A DNA stretch of 62,395 nucleotides from DASUWK01 sp036378435. GTDB taxonomy: Bacteria > Chloroflexota > Dormibacteria > Dormibacterales > Dormibacteraceae. The position numbers were made by a program, and so were the translations under genes. The stretch spans positions 1 to 62,395 of the forward strand of contig DASUWK010000008.1 in assembly GCA_036378435.1 (NCBI GenBank), given 5' to 3'. Position 1 is the first letter of the stretch. Each line of letters opens with the position of its first letter. The notes under the pieces are model-generated. The model searched no databases. It saw nothing but the letters and a program-made list of their open reading frames with translations, and was not told where the DNA came from. This document shows, piece after piece, positions 9,079-16,265 of this stretch.

Positions 9079-9421
9079 TGACGCCGTGCGCGGTCAAGAC
9101 CACTAGGCCGACCAGGAAGAGCACCACGAGGATCGTCAGCAGGATCGAGAGCGCCAGGTGCACGTACCCGAGGATCAGCCCGGCCAGGGCCAGGCCGGCG
9201 CCGCCCTCGCCGGTCCGCTTGATCTGGGATCGCGCCGTGTGTCCGGTCACGACCGCCACGATGCCGGCGATGAACGGATGGGGGATCAGGTAGCCGGCGA
9301 TCCCAGCGACCAGGCTGACGATGGCCATGTCGTTCGTCTTGGGTCCGGTGACCGCGCCGCCGGCCGTGGCGGCAACGGGCGGTGGGACCGGAAGGGGCGT
9401 CGCGGGGCCGGTCTGCGCCAT
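9068..9421 (-). CDS. DUF4190-type small membrane protein
   Basis: 117 residues. A Pro-rich cytoplasmic N-terminus is followed by two long hydrophobic stretches. The first contains AIVSLVAGIAGYLIPHPFIAGIVAVVTGHTA and a following RSQIKRTGEGG loop; the second runs LALAGLILGYVHLALSILL onward. The order 'VSL.AGI..(hydrophobic)..I.GH.A..QI.R.GE.G...A.AGLILGY' is the DUF4190 signature. Function is unknown. It is divergent from uvrC with overlapping -10 elements; the ATG lies 9 nt from its TAGACT box. Confidence 0.82.
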   Translation of the reverse strand: MAQTGPATPLPVPPPVAATAGGAVTGPKTNDMAIVSLVAGIAGYLIPHPFIAGIVAVVTGHTARSQIKRTGEGGAGLALAGLILGYVHLALSILLTILVVLFLVGLVVLTAHGVTTH

Positions 9422-9430
9422 TCGGCGGCG

Positions 9431-9440
9431 AGTCTATCCT
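9431..9440. promoter_or_regulatory. Overlapping divergent -10 boxes between DUF4190 gene and uvrC
   Basis: The 10-mer AGTCTATCCT contains TATCCT on the plus strand (10 nt before the uvrC GTG) and TAGACT on the minus strand (9 nt before the DUF4190 ATG). They share the central TA. Both genes then start at or next to their transcription start. Confidence 0.5.
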
Positions 9441-9450
9441 CGATGAGCCC

Positions 9451-11298
9451 GTGGCAGCCACAGAAACCTCAGAGCTGATCCGCCGCCGGCTGCGCGCCGT
9501 GCCCGATGCGCCCGGCGTGTACCTCTTCCGCGACTCGAAGGGCCAGGTGATCTACGTCGGCAAGGCGCTGCGCCTGCGCGACCGTCTGCGCTCGTACTTC
9601 ACGTCGGCTCAGCCGGCGCGCACCGCGGACCTTGTCAAGCGCGTATACGACTTCGAGTTCGTGCGTTGCGCGAACGAGGTGGAGGCGCTGGTCCTCGAGA
9701 ACAGCCTTATCAAGCACTACCGGCCGCGCTTCAACATCCGGCTCAAGGACGACAAGAACTACCTCTACCTGAAACTGCCCGTGCAGGAGGAGTTCCCGCG
9801 CGTCCACTACACCCGCCGCGTGGGCGAGGACGGCGCGCTCTATTACGGGCCGTACACGAGCGCGATCTCGCTGCGCAGCACCGTGAAGAGCCTTCGCCAG
9901 CTGCTGCCTTTCAGGACGTGCTCCGAGGACGTCTTCAAGCAGGGCAAGGTCTGTCTCGACTTCCACATCCGCCGCTGCCCCGGCCCTTGTGAGGGGCGCA
10001 TCTCGAAGGACGACTACCACGCGCGGATCCAGGAGGTGGCCCTCTTCATGGAGGGTCGCTCCGACGTGCTCACCAAGCAGCTGCGGACGCGGATGACGGC
10101 CGCGGCGGAAGCACTCGACTTCGAGAACGCCGCCCGGTACCGAGACCGACTCGCCTCGATCGAGAAGATCGCCGACCGGCAGAAGGTCCTCACGCGCAGC
10201 CGCGACGACCAGGACATCGTCGCCTACGCCCGGGAGGGCGGCGACGTGTTCGTCGAGGTCGCGTACGTCAGGCAGGGCAACATGGTCGGCCACGACGGCC
10301 ACTCGCTGGAGGGGGCCCTCGACGTGCCGGAAGACGAGCTGCTGCGTGGCTTCCTGCTCCAGTACTACGGCGCCGCGACGCACATCCCGCGCACTGTCCT
10401 GCTGCCCGCGCAGGTCGCGGAGCCGGACCTCATCACCGAGTGGCTGGCGGGGAGGCGCGGAGGTCCTGTCGACCTGGAGGTCCCTCAGCGGGGTCGCAAG
10501 AAGGGCCTGGTCCAGCAGCTGACGGACACGGCGGCGGAAGAGCTGAAGCAGCTGCGGATCCAGTCCGACTACGACCGCAGCCGCACGGAGCCGATGCTGG
10601 CGGCCCTGGCGGAAGCGCTGGACCTGCCCGCGCCGCCGCGGCGCATCGAGTGCTACGACATCTCGAACATCCAGGGCACGTCGGCCGTGGGCTCGATGGT
10701 CGTGTTCGAGGACGGCCGGCCCCGCAGCGAGCACTACCGGCATTTCCGGATCAGGGCTGTGGAGGGGCCGAACGACTTCGCCATGCTGCAGGAGGTCCTG
10801 AGGCGGCGGTTCGGGCGCCTCGAGCAGGCTCTGCGCCGCGAGGACTCTGAGGACGTCGCGGACCGCTCCTTCTCGACGCTGCCCGACCTGATTTTGATCG
10901 ACGGGGGGCGCGGCCAGCTCAGCGCGGCCCTGGAGGTGCTGGAAGACCTCGGCTTCGCGGACGTGCCGACCTTCGGCCTGGCCAAGCAGAGGGAAGAGCT
11001 GTTCGCGCCGGACCGCGCCGAGCCGATCGTCCAGGAGCACAACTCGCCGGGGATGTTCCTCGTCCAGCGCGTCCGGGACGAGGCCCATCGCTTTGCGATC
11101 ACGCACCATCGCAAGGTGCGGGCGAAGAAGGCTCTGAGCTCGCCGCTGGACTCGGTCGAAGGCATCGGGCCGGCGCGCAAGCGCCTGCTGCTGCGGACCT
11201 TCGGCTCGGTGCAGGGGATCAAGGAGGCCTCGATCGACCAGATCGTGGCGGCCGGGCTGTCCGAGAAGCTGGCACTGCGGCTCAAGGAGCTGCTGTGA
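9451..11298 (+). CDS. uvrC: Excinuclease ABC subunit C (UvrC)
   Basis: Dual-incision nuclease of UvrABC, 615 residues. Domains in order: GIY-YIG nuclease (GVYLFRDSKGQVIYVGKA at about 23-40), a Cys-containing central segment, a UVR motif (about 200-235, ALDFENAARYRDRL) for UvrB binding, the RNase H-like 3' region with CYDISNIQGTSAVGSMVVF, and a C-terminal helix-hairpin-helix pair (SVEGIGPARKRLLLRTFGS). The GTG at 9451 is chosen because GIY-YIG spacing fits and a TATCCT box lies 10 nt upstream; a longer start would run into the divergent gene. The stop overlaps the next start (GTGA). Confidence 0.96.
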   Translation: MAATETSELIRRRLRAVPDAPGVYLFRDSKGQVIYVGKALRLRDRLRSYFTSAQPARTADLVKRVYDFEFVRCANEVEALVLENSLIKHYRPRFNIRLKDDKNYLYLKLPVQEEFPRVHYTRRVGEDGALYYGPYTSAISLRSTVKSLRQLLPFRTCSEDVFKQGKVCLDFHIRRCPGPCEGRISKDDYHARIQEVALFMEGRSDVLTKQLRTRMTAAAEALDFENAARYRDRLASIEKIADRQKVLTRSRDDQDIVAYAREGGDVFVEVAYVRQGNMVGHDGHSLEGALDVPEDELLRGFLLQYYGAATHIPRTVLLPAQVAEPDLITEWLAGRRGGPVDLEVPQRGRKKGLVQQLTDTAAEELKQLRIQSDYDRSRTEPMLAALAEALDLPAPPRRIECYDISNIQGTSAVGSMVVFEDGRPRSEHYRHFRIRAVEGPNDFAMLQEVLRRRFGRLEQALRREDSEDVADRSFSTLPDLILIDGGRGQLSAALEVLEDLGFADVPTFGLAKQREELFAPDRAEPIVQEHNSPGMFLVQRVRDEAHRFAITHHRKVRAKKALSSPLDSVEGIGPARKRLLLRTFGSVQGIKEASIDQIVAAGLSEKLALRLKELL

Positions 11299-11912
11299 GC
11301 CGCCGCGTCGAGCTGGGCGGCCCCGAGGCGGCGGCCGCGGCGCCGCTGTTTCGCGCGGTCGGTCTCGAGGTCGAGGTGCTCGACGGCCCGGCGGCCGCGC
11401 GGCTGAGAGAGCTCGACCGCCAGCGGACGAAATACCTGCTGGTCCACGTCGGCGCCGACGACGGGGAGCCCGAGGGGAGCTATGCGCGCGCCCACCATCG
11501 CATCGAGTTCGGTGCGGCCGCCGACCTGGCCGAGCGAGTGCGCCCGCGCGAGCACCGTCTGATCCGCTGCCTCGCCTTCGGCTACAAGAACGGCGCGCCG
11601 GACGATGCCACGTGGGTCGTCGACGTGCGATTCCTGGACAATCCTTACTGGGTCGAGGAGCTCCGGCCGCTCGACGGCCGCGCGCCGGAGGTGCGGGACT
11701 ACGTGCTCAGGCAGCCGTCGGCGGTCGAGCTGATGGATCGCCTGGAGTCGATGCTTCGGTGGTGCATCCCCCTCTACCAGAGGGACGATCTGACGATCGC
11801 CTTCGGCTGCACGGGCGGCCGGCACAGGTCGGTGGTCCTGGCCGAGGAGATGGCGCGGCGGCTCAAGAGCTTGGAGGGCTGTGAAGTGACGTTCGAGGCA
11901 CGCGATCTATGA
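11295..11912 (+). CDS. RapZ C-terminal-domain-like protein without P-loop
   Basis: 205 residues, GTG start within the uvrC stop. The second half carries the RapZ/YvcJ signature: CLAFGYKNGAPDDATWVVDV, RFLDNPYW, ELRPLDG and GCTGGRHRSVVLAEEMARRL. Full RapZ (about 285 residues) has an N-terminal Walker A kinase-like domain (GLSGAGKS). Here no P-loop exists, and only a remnant such as SYARAHHRIEF, reminiscent of the RapZ ETRRRHPL segment, precedes the C-terminal domain. In E. coli the C-terminal domain binds small RNAs and controls GlmS; a role here is inference. Context uvrC-rapZ-like matches the common uvrC-rapZ-yvcK-whiA order, but yvcK is absent and whiA is 4.4 kb away. Confidence 0.85.
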   Translation: MSRRVELGGPEAAAAAPLFRAVGLEVEVLDGPAAARLRELDRQRTKYLLVHVGADDGEPEGSYARAHHRIEFGAAADLAERVRPREHRLIRCLAFGYKNGAPDDATWVVDVRFLDNPYWVEELRPLDGRAPEVRDYVLRQPSAVELMDRLESMLRWCIPLYQRDDLTIAFGCTGGRHRSVVLAEEMARRLKSLEGCEVTFEARDL

Positions 11913-12880
11913 CCCGGGCGCTCGTGATCGGCGGTACTGGATTCATCTCCACCGCCGCCTGCAAGGAGCTGATGCGGCGGGGCGTGGAGGTCGTGGCGAC
12001 CAGCCGCTCCGACACTCCGTACGGCACGTTCACCAGCCATCGCGTGCTGGACAGGCACGACGAGGACCAGCTCGCCAGCACCCTTGACGAGGTAAGGCCG
12101 GACGTGGTCCTCGACATGGTCGCCTACCAGGGCCGCGACGTGGCCGCGGTGCTGCGCCACCTGCGCGGAGCGCGTTACGTCCTGACGTCGACGGGGAGCG
12201 TCTACCCAGAGCTGCACGGCCAACCCGCCCGTGAGGAGGAGTTCGTCGCGCTCGACGGCGAGCTGCCTGAGGAAGACCTGGACTATCCGAACGCCAAGCG
12301 CTGGTGCGAGACCCTGCTGGTGCGTCAGGACGAGGTGCCGTGGGTCGCGATGCGGCCTCCGATCGTGATCGGCCCCGGGGATCCCACCAAGCGCATCGCC
12401 GCCTACCTGCAGCGCATCGAGGACGGCGGGCCGGTCCTGGTCGCGCGTGAGACCGCGGATTGGGGGGCGGTGATCGGGTGGGTGCGCGACGTGGGTTTCG
12501 TCCTGGCGCGAGCCTGCACCGCCGGTCCGGAGGTGGAGGGCCGGACGTACAACGTCGGTTTCGAGGGCGTGTCCGTGCGCTCGTTCCTGCAGGCGGCCGC
12601 AGACGCCCTGGGCAAGCCGGCCAACCTTGTCGAGGTGCCGGCGGCCGAGCTGCCGTGGCCGGCCAGCCCATACTCGGTAGGCCCCGACGACCTCGGCTCC
12701 TACCCGGTCGATCGAGCCCGCGCCGAGCTCGGCTTCGAGCCCAGCGGGGTCGGCGACTGCCTGGCCGACACGCTGCCCTGGTATCAGTCGGCGCGGCCGA
12801 GCCACAAGGGCTATGCGGACCGCGAGAAGGAGCTGACACTGGCCGCGCGCTACGGCCCGGGGCCGGCCGCGAGCCCTTAA
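11909..12880 (+). CDS. NAD-dependent epimerase/dehydratase (extended SDR)
   Basis: 323 residues, ATG overlapping the previous stop (ATGA). N-terminal Rossmann motif GGTGFIS (about 8-14), then STGSVY for the catalytic Ser and a DYPNAKRWCE stretch in the place of YxxxK (Tyr and Lys present with three residues between). MRPPIVIGPGDP is typical of sugar-nucleotide epimerase-like SDRs. Substrate unknown. Closest look-alikes are chloroplast RNA-binding/epimerase-like SDRs in the NAD-epimerase group. The last eight residues (GPGPAASP) are encoded by one copy of a 24-bp direct repeat. Confidence 0.85.
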   Translation: MTRALVIGGTGFISTAACKELMRRGVEVVATSRSDTPYGTFTSHRVLDRHDEDQLASTLDEVRPDVVLDMVAYQGRDVAAVLRHLRGARYVLTSTGSVYPELHGQPAREEEFVALDGELPEEDLDYPNAKRWCETLLVRQDEVPWVAMRPPIVIGPGDPTKRIAAYLQRIEDGGPVLVARETADWGAVIGWVRDVGFVLARACTAGPEVEGRTYNVGFEGVSVRSFLQAAADALGKPANLVEVPAAELPWPASPYSVGPDDLGSYPVDRARAELGFEPSGVGDCLADTLPWYQSARPSHKGYADREKELTLAARYGPGPAASP

Positions 12881-12919
12881 AGCCCGCCGGGATAGGGCCC
12901 GGGGCCGGCCGCGAGCCCT
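12854..12919 (+). repeat. 24-bp direct repeat, period 42 bp
   Basis: The 24-mer beginning GGCCCGGGGCCGGCCGCGAG occurs at 12854-12877 and again, perfectly, at 12896-12919. The first copy codes for the C-terminus of the epimerase. The second lies in the 40-bp gap and abuts the stop of the convergent M24 gene. The unit contains the inner palindrome GGCCCGGGGCC/GGCCGGCC. Confidence 0.8.
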
Positions 12920-12920
12920 G

Positions 12921-14147
12921 TCAGGCCGGGACGATCAGCGAGTCGAGGTCGCGCGGGTACTCGGTCAGCGACCGGCAGCCGTCCGCGGTGATTACGACCG
13001 TGTCGGAATGCCGGAAGCCGCCCAGCTCGGGCAGGTAAATGCCGGGCTCCACGGTGAAGACCATGCCCGGCTCGAGCACCGCGGTGTCGCCGCGGTCGAG
13101 GAACGGCGCTTCGTGGCCCTCCAGGCCGATCGAATGCCCGACGTGGTGGCGCAGATGCTGCTCCTGGCCGAGCTCGCGAGCCACCTCGACCACCGCCTCC
13201 TCCACGCGCGCCGCGGGGACGCCGGGCGCCATGACCTCCAGCGCCCTGTCCTGCAGAGCCACCATCGCGGCGAATGCCGAGCGCTGGTCCGCCGATGGCT
13301 CGCCGACGACCAGCGTCCGCTCTAGCTCGCTCAGGTAGCCGTCGATGTCCACGCCGGCGCCCGTGACCAGCACGTCGCCCGGCTGCACGCCGTGCCCGCG
13401 CACGAAGCCGTGCGGCATGGCCGTCGAGCGACCCGCCACGAACATCGCCGTCACGCCGTTGCCCTCGAAGCCGCGCGGGCGCCACCCGGGCATCTCGGCG
13501 ACCATCTCGCGGAGCGTCTCCATCTCGGCGGGCGCGTAGCTCTCCATCTCGGTCTGGCCGGTCCTGATCGCGTCCTGCATGCGCCGGTGGGCGCGCACCG
13601 CCCATTCACAGGACTTCTCGATGCAGGCGAGCTCCTCCGGCGACTTGACGCGCCGCAGCTCCTCGACCAGCAACTCGCCGTCCGCCACCGGCCGCCCGAG
13701 GGCGTCGCTCAGCAACGCTCCGCGGTAGCCCCAGCGAGGGACGACGCCGTCGTGGTCGGCGGCTATCCGGCGCGGCTCTAGCTTGCGCACCGCCTTGGCG
13801 ACGAGCTCGATCGGCGCACGGTCACCGGGATACTCGAAATACACCTCGACGGCGTCGAGGCCGGGGATCGATTCCGCGTGCTCCTTCTCGACGGCCGGGA
13901 CGACCAGCGACGCATGGTCGCTGCCCAGCACCAGCGCTACCGGTCGCTCGGTGGGGATGTGGTGGAAGCCGGTGAGGTAAGCGATCCGCGCGGGATAGAA
14001 CACGACGAGGGCGCCGAGGCCGGCTGCGTCAAGCCCGGCCCGCACCGCGTCGCGGCGTGCCGCGTACTCCGCGTCGGAGATCGTCGGGTAGGTCGCGGTC
14101 TGAGTGGCCGTTCTAGTAGCGGACCAGCTTGCGGATCGCGTCGGCAA
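12921..14147 (-). CDS. M24-family peptidase-fold protein (Xaa-Pro peptidase/creatinase-like), metal site altered
   Basis: Pita-bread fold protein, about 408 residues. An N-terminal creatinase-like domain is followed by the M24 core. Compared with E. coli PepP, the five metal ligands read: Asp260 replaced by Gly (VTGAG), Asp271 replaced by Glu (GYLSELERT), His354 kept (HHVGHSIGLEGHEAP), Glu383 kept (TVEPGIYLPE), Glu406 replaced by Ser (FRHSDTVVIT). So a dinuclear aminopeptidase site is unlikely. A metal-independent creatinase- or ectoine-hydrolase-like C-N hydrolase, or a pseudo-enzyme, is more plausible. Start uncertain: no ATG; TTG at 14147 overlaps pdhB by 35 bp, and GTG at 14045 would clip the N-terminal helix. 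Confidence 0.8.
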   Translation of the reverse strand: MPTRSASWSATRTATQTATYPTISDAEYAARRDAVRAGLDAAGLGALVVFYPARIAYLTGFHHIPTERPVALVLGSDHASLVVPAVEKEHAESIPGLDAVEVYFEYPGDRAPIELVAKAVRKLEPRRIAADHDGVVPRWGYRGALLSDALGRPVADGELLVEELRRVKSPEELACIEKSCEWAVRAHRRMQDAIRTGQTEMESYAPAEMETLREMVAEMPGWRPRGFEGNGVTAMFVAGRSTAMPHGFVRGHGVQPGDVLVTGAGVDIDGYLSELERTLVVGEPSADQRSAFAAMVALQDRALEVMAPGVPAARVEEAVVEVARELGQEQHLRHHVGHSIGLEGHEAPFLDRGDTAVLEPGMVFTVEPGIYLPELGGFRHSDTVVITADGCRSLTEYPRDLDSLIVPA

Positions 14148-15099
14148 TCCGCTCGGGGCTGGGGAGGAAGGCGTCTTCCTGGGCCTTGTTGAACGGCATC
14201 GCCGGCACATCAGGCGCGGCGACGCGCGTCACAGGCGCGTCAAGGTGGTCGAACGCCTCCTCGGCGATCACCGCGGCGACCTCGGCTCCGAACCCGCCGG
14301 TGAGGTTGTCTTCATAGACGATCAGGGCTCGCGCGGTCTTCCGGACCGACTCGAGGACGGTGGTCTTGTCGAGCGGCTTGACCGTGCGGAGGTCGATGAC
14401 CTCGACGTCGATTCCGTCGCCCGCGACCGCCTCGGCGGCCTGAAGGCAGTAGTGCGTCATGAGTCCGTAAGCGAACACGCTGACGTGACGGCCCTCGCGC
14501 CGGATGGCGGCCGGGCCGATCGGCACCAGCAGGTCCGAGTCCTCCGGGATCTCGTCCTTGATCAGCCGGTAGGTCTTCTTGTGCTCGAGGTAGACGACGG
14601 GGTCCGGGTCGCGGATGGCCGACTTGAGCAGGCCTTTCGCGTCCGCGGGAGTCGACGGCATCACGACCTTGAGCCCGGGGACGTGCGCGTAGAAGGCCTC
14701 CACGGACTGCGAGTGGTACAGGCCGCCGTGGACGCCGCCGCCGTACGGCGCCCGAACCGTGATCGGGCACGAGTAGTCGCCGTTGGAGCGGTAGCGGATC
14801 CGCGCCGCCTCGCTGACGATCTGGTCGAAGGCGGGGTGGATGAAGTCCGCGAACTGGATCTCGGCGACCGGGATCAGCCCGTTCAGCGCCGACCCGATCG
14901 CGACGCCGACGATGCAGCTCTCGGCCAGCGGCGTGTCGAGCACCCGGGCCTCGCCGTACTTGTCGTAGAGGCCGTCGGTGGCCAGGAAGACGCCGCCCTT
15001 CTTGCCGACGTCCTCACCGAGGATCCAGACGCGCTCGTCTCTCGCCAGTTCTTCGTCCAGCGCCTCGCGGATGCCTTCGATGAGAGTCTTGACCGGCAT
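14113..15099 (-). CDS. 2-oxoacid dehydrogenase E1 beta subunit
   Basis: 328 residues from the ATG at 15099 (MPVKTLIEGIREALDEEL). Transketolase pyrimidine-binding domain first (ILGEDVGKKGGVFLATDGL, then GSALNGLIPVAEIQFADF with the Glu/Phe region that contacts the thiamine diphosphate ring), and transketolase C-terminal domain after about residue 200. It pairs with the E1 alpha upstream through a TGATG overlap. Homology is to branched-chain or pyruvate E1 beta; branched-chain is slightly favoured by its partner. No E2 or E3 gene lies in this window, so those must be elsewhere. Confidence 0.93.
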   Translation of the reverse strand: MPVKTLIEGIREALDEELARDERVWILGEDVGKKGGVFLATDGLYDKYGEARVLDTPLAESCIVGVAIGSALNGLIPVAEIQFADFIHPAFDQIVSEAARIRYRSNGDYSCPITVRAPYGGGVHGGLYHSQSVEAFYAHVPGLKVVMPSTPADAKGLLKSAIRDPDPVVYLEHKKTYRLIKDEIPEDSDLLVPIGPAAIRREGRHVSVFAYGLMTHYCLQAAEAVAGDGIDVEVIDLRTVKPLDKTTVLESVRKTARALIVYEDNLTGGFGAEVAAVIAEEAFDHLDAPVTRVAAPDVPAMPFNKAQEDAFLPSPERIADAIRKLVRY

Positions 15100-16145
15100 C
15101 AGCTTGCGTACACGTGCTGGTTGAGGTCGTCGACAGACGGGACAGCGGCGGCCTCCGCGTACTTCACCGCGTCCTCGACCTCGGCGGTGCACTCCTGCTG
15201 CACGCGCTCATCCGCCTCATCGTCGAGGATTCCAAGCTCCAGGAGATAGGTTCGAGTCCGCTCGATGGGATCGCGCCGCAGCAGCGCCTCGAGCTCCTCC
15301 TGCGGGCGGTATTTCGCCTGGTTGTCATCGGATGAGTGCGAGGTGAACCGCGCCACCTTCGCGTCGATCAGCGTCGCGCCCTCTCCGGCGCGAGCCCGCT
15401 CGACGGCGCGGCTGGCCGCTTCGAACACGGCGAGCAGGTCGCCTCCGTCGACCGTCTGCCCGGCGATTCCATAGCCGGCCGCCCGCTTGGCCACCGAGTC
15501 GACGCCCATCTGCAGCCGGTGCGGCACCGAGATGGCGTAGTCGTTGTCCTGGACCATGCAGATGTAGGGCAGCTTGTGCACGCCGGCGAAGTTCATCGCC
15601 TCGTGCCAGTCGCCTTCGGAGGTGCTGCCTTCGCCCAGGCAAGTGGCCGAGACCTCGTCGAGGCCGCGGACCTTGCTCGCGTAGGCGATGCCGGCCGCGT
15701 GCAGGCACTGGGTCGCCACCGGGCTCGACGAGGTGACGATGCGAGCCGCTTTAAGCCCGAAGTGAGAGGGCATCTGCCGGCCGCCGGAGTTCGGGTCTTC
15801 CGACCGAGCGAACACGGAGAGCATGAAGTCCTTCGCGGACATGCCGACGCCGATGCTCAGGGCCAGGTCGCGGTAGTAAGGGACCACCCAGTCCTGGCCT
15901 GGCCGCAGAGCCGCTGCAAGCCCAACCTGGGCCGCCTCGTGACCCTGGCCGGAGATGACGAACGGCGCCTTGCCCTGGCGGTTGAGGACCCACATCTTCC
16001 GGTCCACGGCGCGGGCCAGGACCATGGTCCGGTACATCCACACCAGGCGCGCGTCATCAAGTCCAAGGGCCAGGTGACGCGGCTCGGCGCCTTCCGGGCG
16101 CCTGGTCGTCGCGGTCCTTGATTCCTCTGAAGACTCAGCACCCAT
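15099..16145 (-). CDS. 2-oxoacid dehydrogenase E1 alpha subunit (branched-chain type)
   Basis: 348 residues, thiamine-diphosphate E1 component. The text VPYYRDLALSIGVGMSAKDF and GGRQMPSHFG is typical of branched-chain 2-oxoacid E1 alpha. The ThDP-binding motif reads GEGSTSEGDWHEAMNF ... QDNDYAIS; the usual GDG-N27-NN appears as GEG and DN, a mild divergence at Mg/ThDP ligands. The phosphorylation-loop-like FTSHSSDDNQAKYR is present. The decarboxylated 2-oxoacid is passed to E2 lipoyl. It is the first gene of the operon; a TATAAT box is only 12 nt before the ATG, implying a very short or absent leader. Confidence 0.92.
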   Translation of the reverse strand: MGAESSEESRTATTRRPEGAEPRHLALGLDDARLVWMYRTMVLARAVDRKMWVLNRQGKAPFVISGQGHEAAQVGLAAALRPGQDWVVPYYRDLALSIGVGMSAKDFMLSVFARSEDPNSGGRQMPSHFGLKAARIVTSSSPVATQCLHAAGIAYASKVRGLDEVSATCLGEGSTSEGDWHEAMNFAGVHKLPYICMVQDNDYAISVPHRLQMGVDSVAKRAAGYGIAGQTVDGGDLLAVFEAASRAVERARAGEGATLIDAKVARFTSHSSDDNQAKYRPQEELEALLRRDPIERTRTYLLELGILDDEADERVQQECTAEVEDAVKYAEAAAVPSVDDLNQHVYAS

Positions 16146-16157
16146 CGAGTACCGCCG

Positions 16158-16163
16158 ATTATA
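16158..16163 (-). promoter_or_regulatory. -10 box (TATAAT) of E1 alpha operon
   Basis: Perfect TATAAT on the minus strand, 12 nt from the E1 alpha ATG, with no clear -35 and no Shine-Dalgarno. A leader of about 0-6 nt is expected. Confidence 0.5.
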
Positions 16164-16224
16164 TGGAGGCCACCCCGACCCCCAGAACGCCGTTTTACGT
16201 TCCCGTTTCCGCTGACCGCACGGC

Positions 16225-16230
16225 TAGACT
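16225..16230 (+). promoter_or_regulatory. -10 box (TAGACT) upstream of whiA
   Basis: TAGACT occurs 35 nt before the proposed whiA start, giving a leader of roughly 28 nt that carries the AGGAGGT ribosome-binding site at 16253-16259. Confidence 0.4.
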
Positions 16231-16252
16231 GAGGTATCCGGAGGAGGGGGGA

Positions 16253-16259
16253 AGGAGGT
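16253..16259 (+). promoter_or_regulatory. Shine-Dalgarno (AGGAGGT) that decides the whiA start
   Basis: A perfect AGGAGGT lies 6 nt before ATC at 16266. The nearest standard codon, GTG at 16284, is 24 nt away, too far for this site. In-frame codons from the stop at 16230 to 16284 include no ATG, GTG, TTG or CTG. Confidence 0.7.
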
Positions 16260-16265
16260 AGCGCC

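Noticed and set aside
9469..11109. Minus-strand 546-codon frame over uvrC
   Set aside because: Antisense shadow of uvrC; no recognisable domain.
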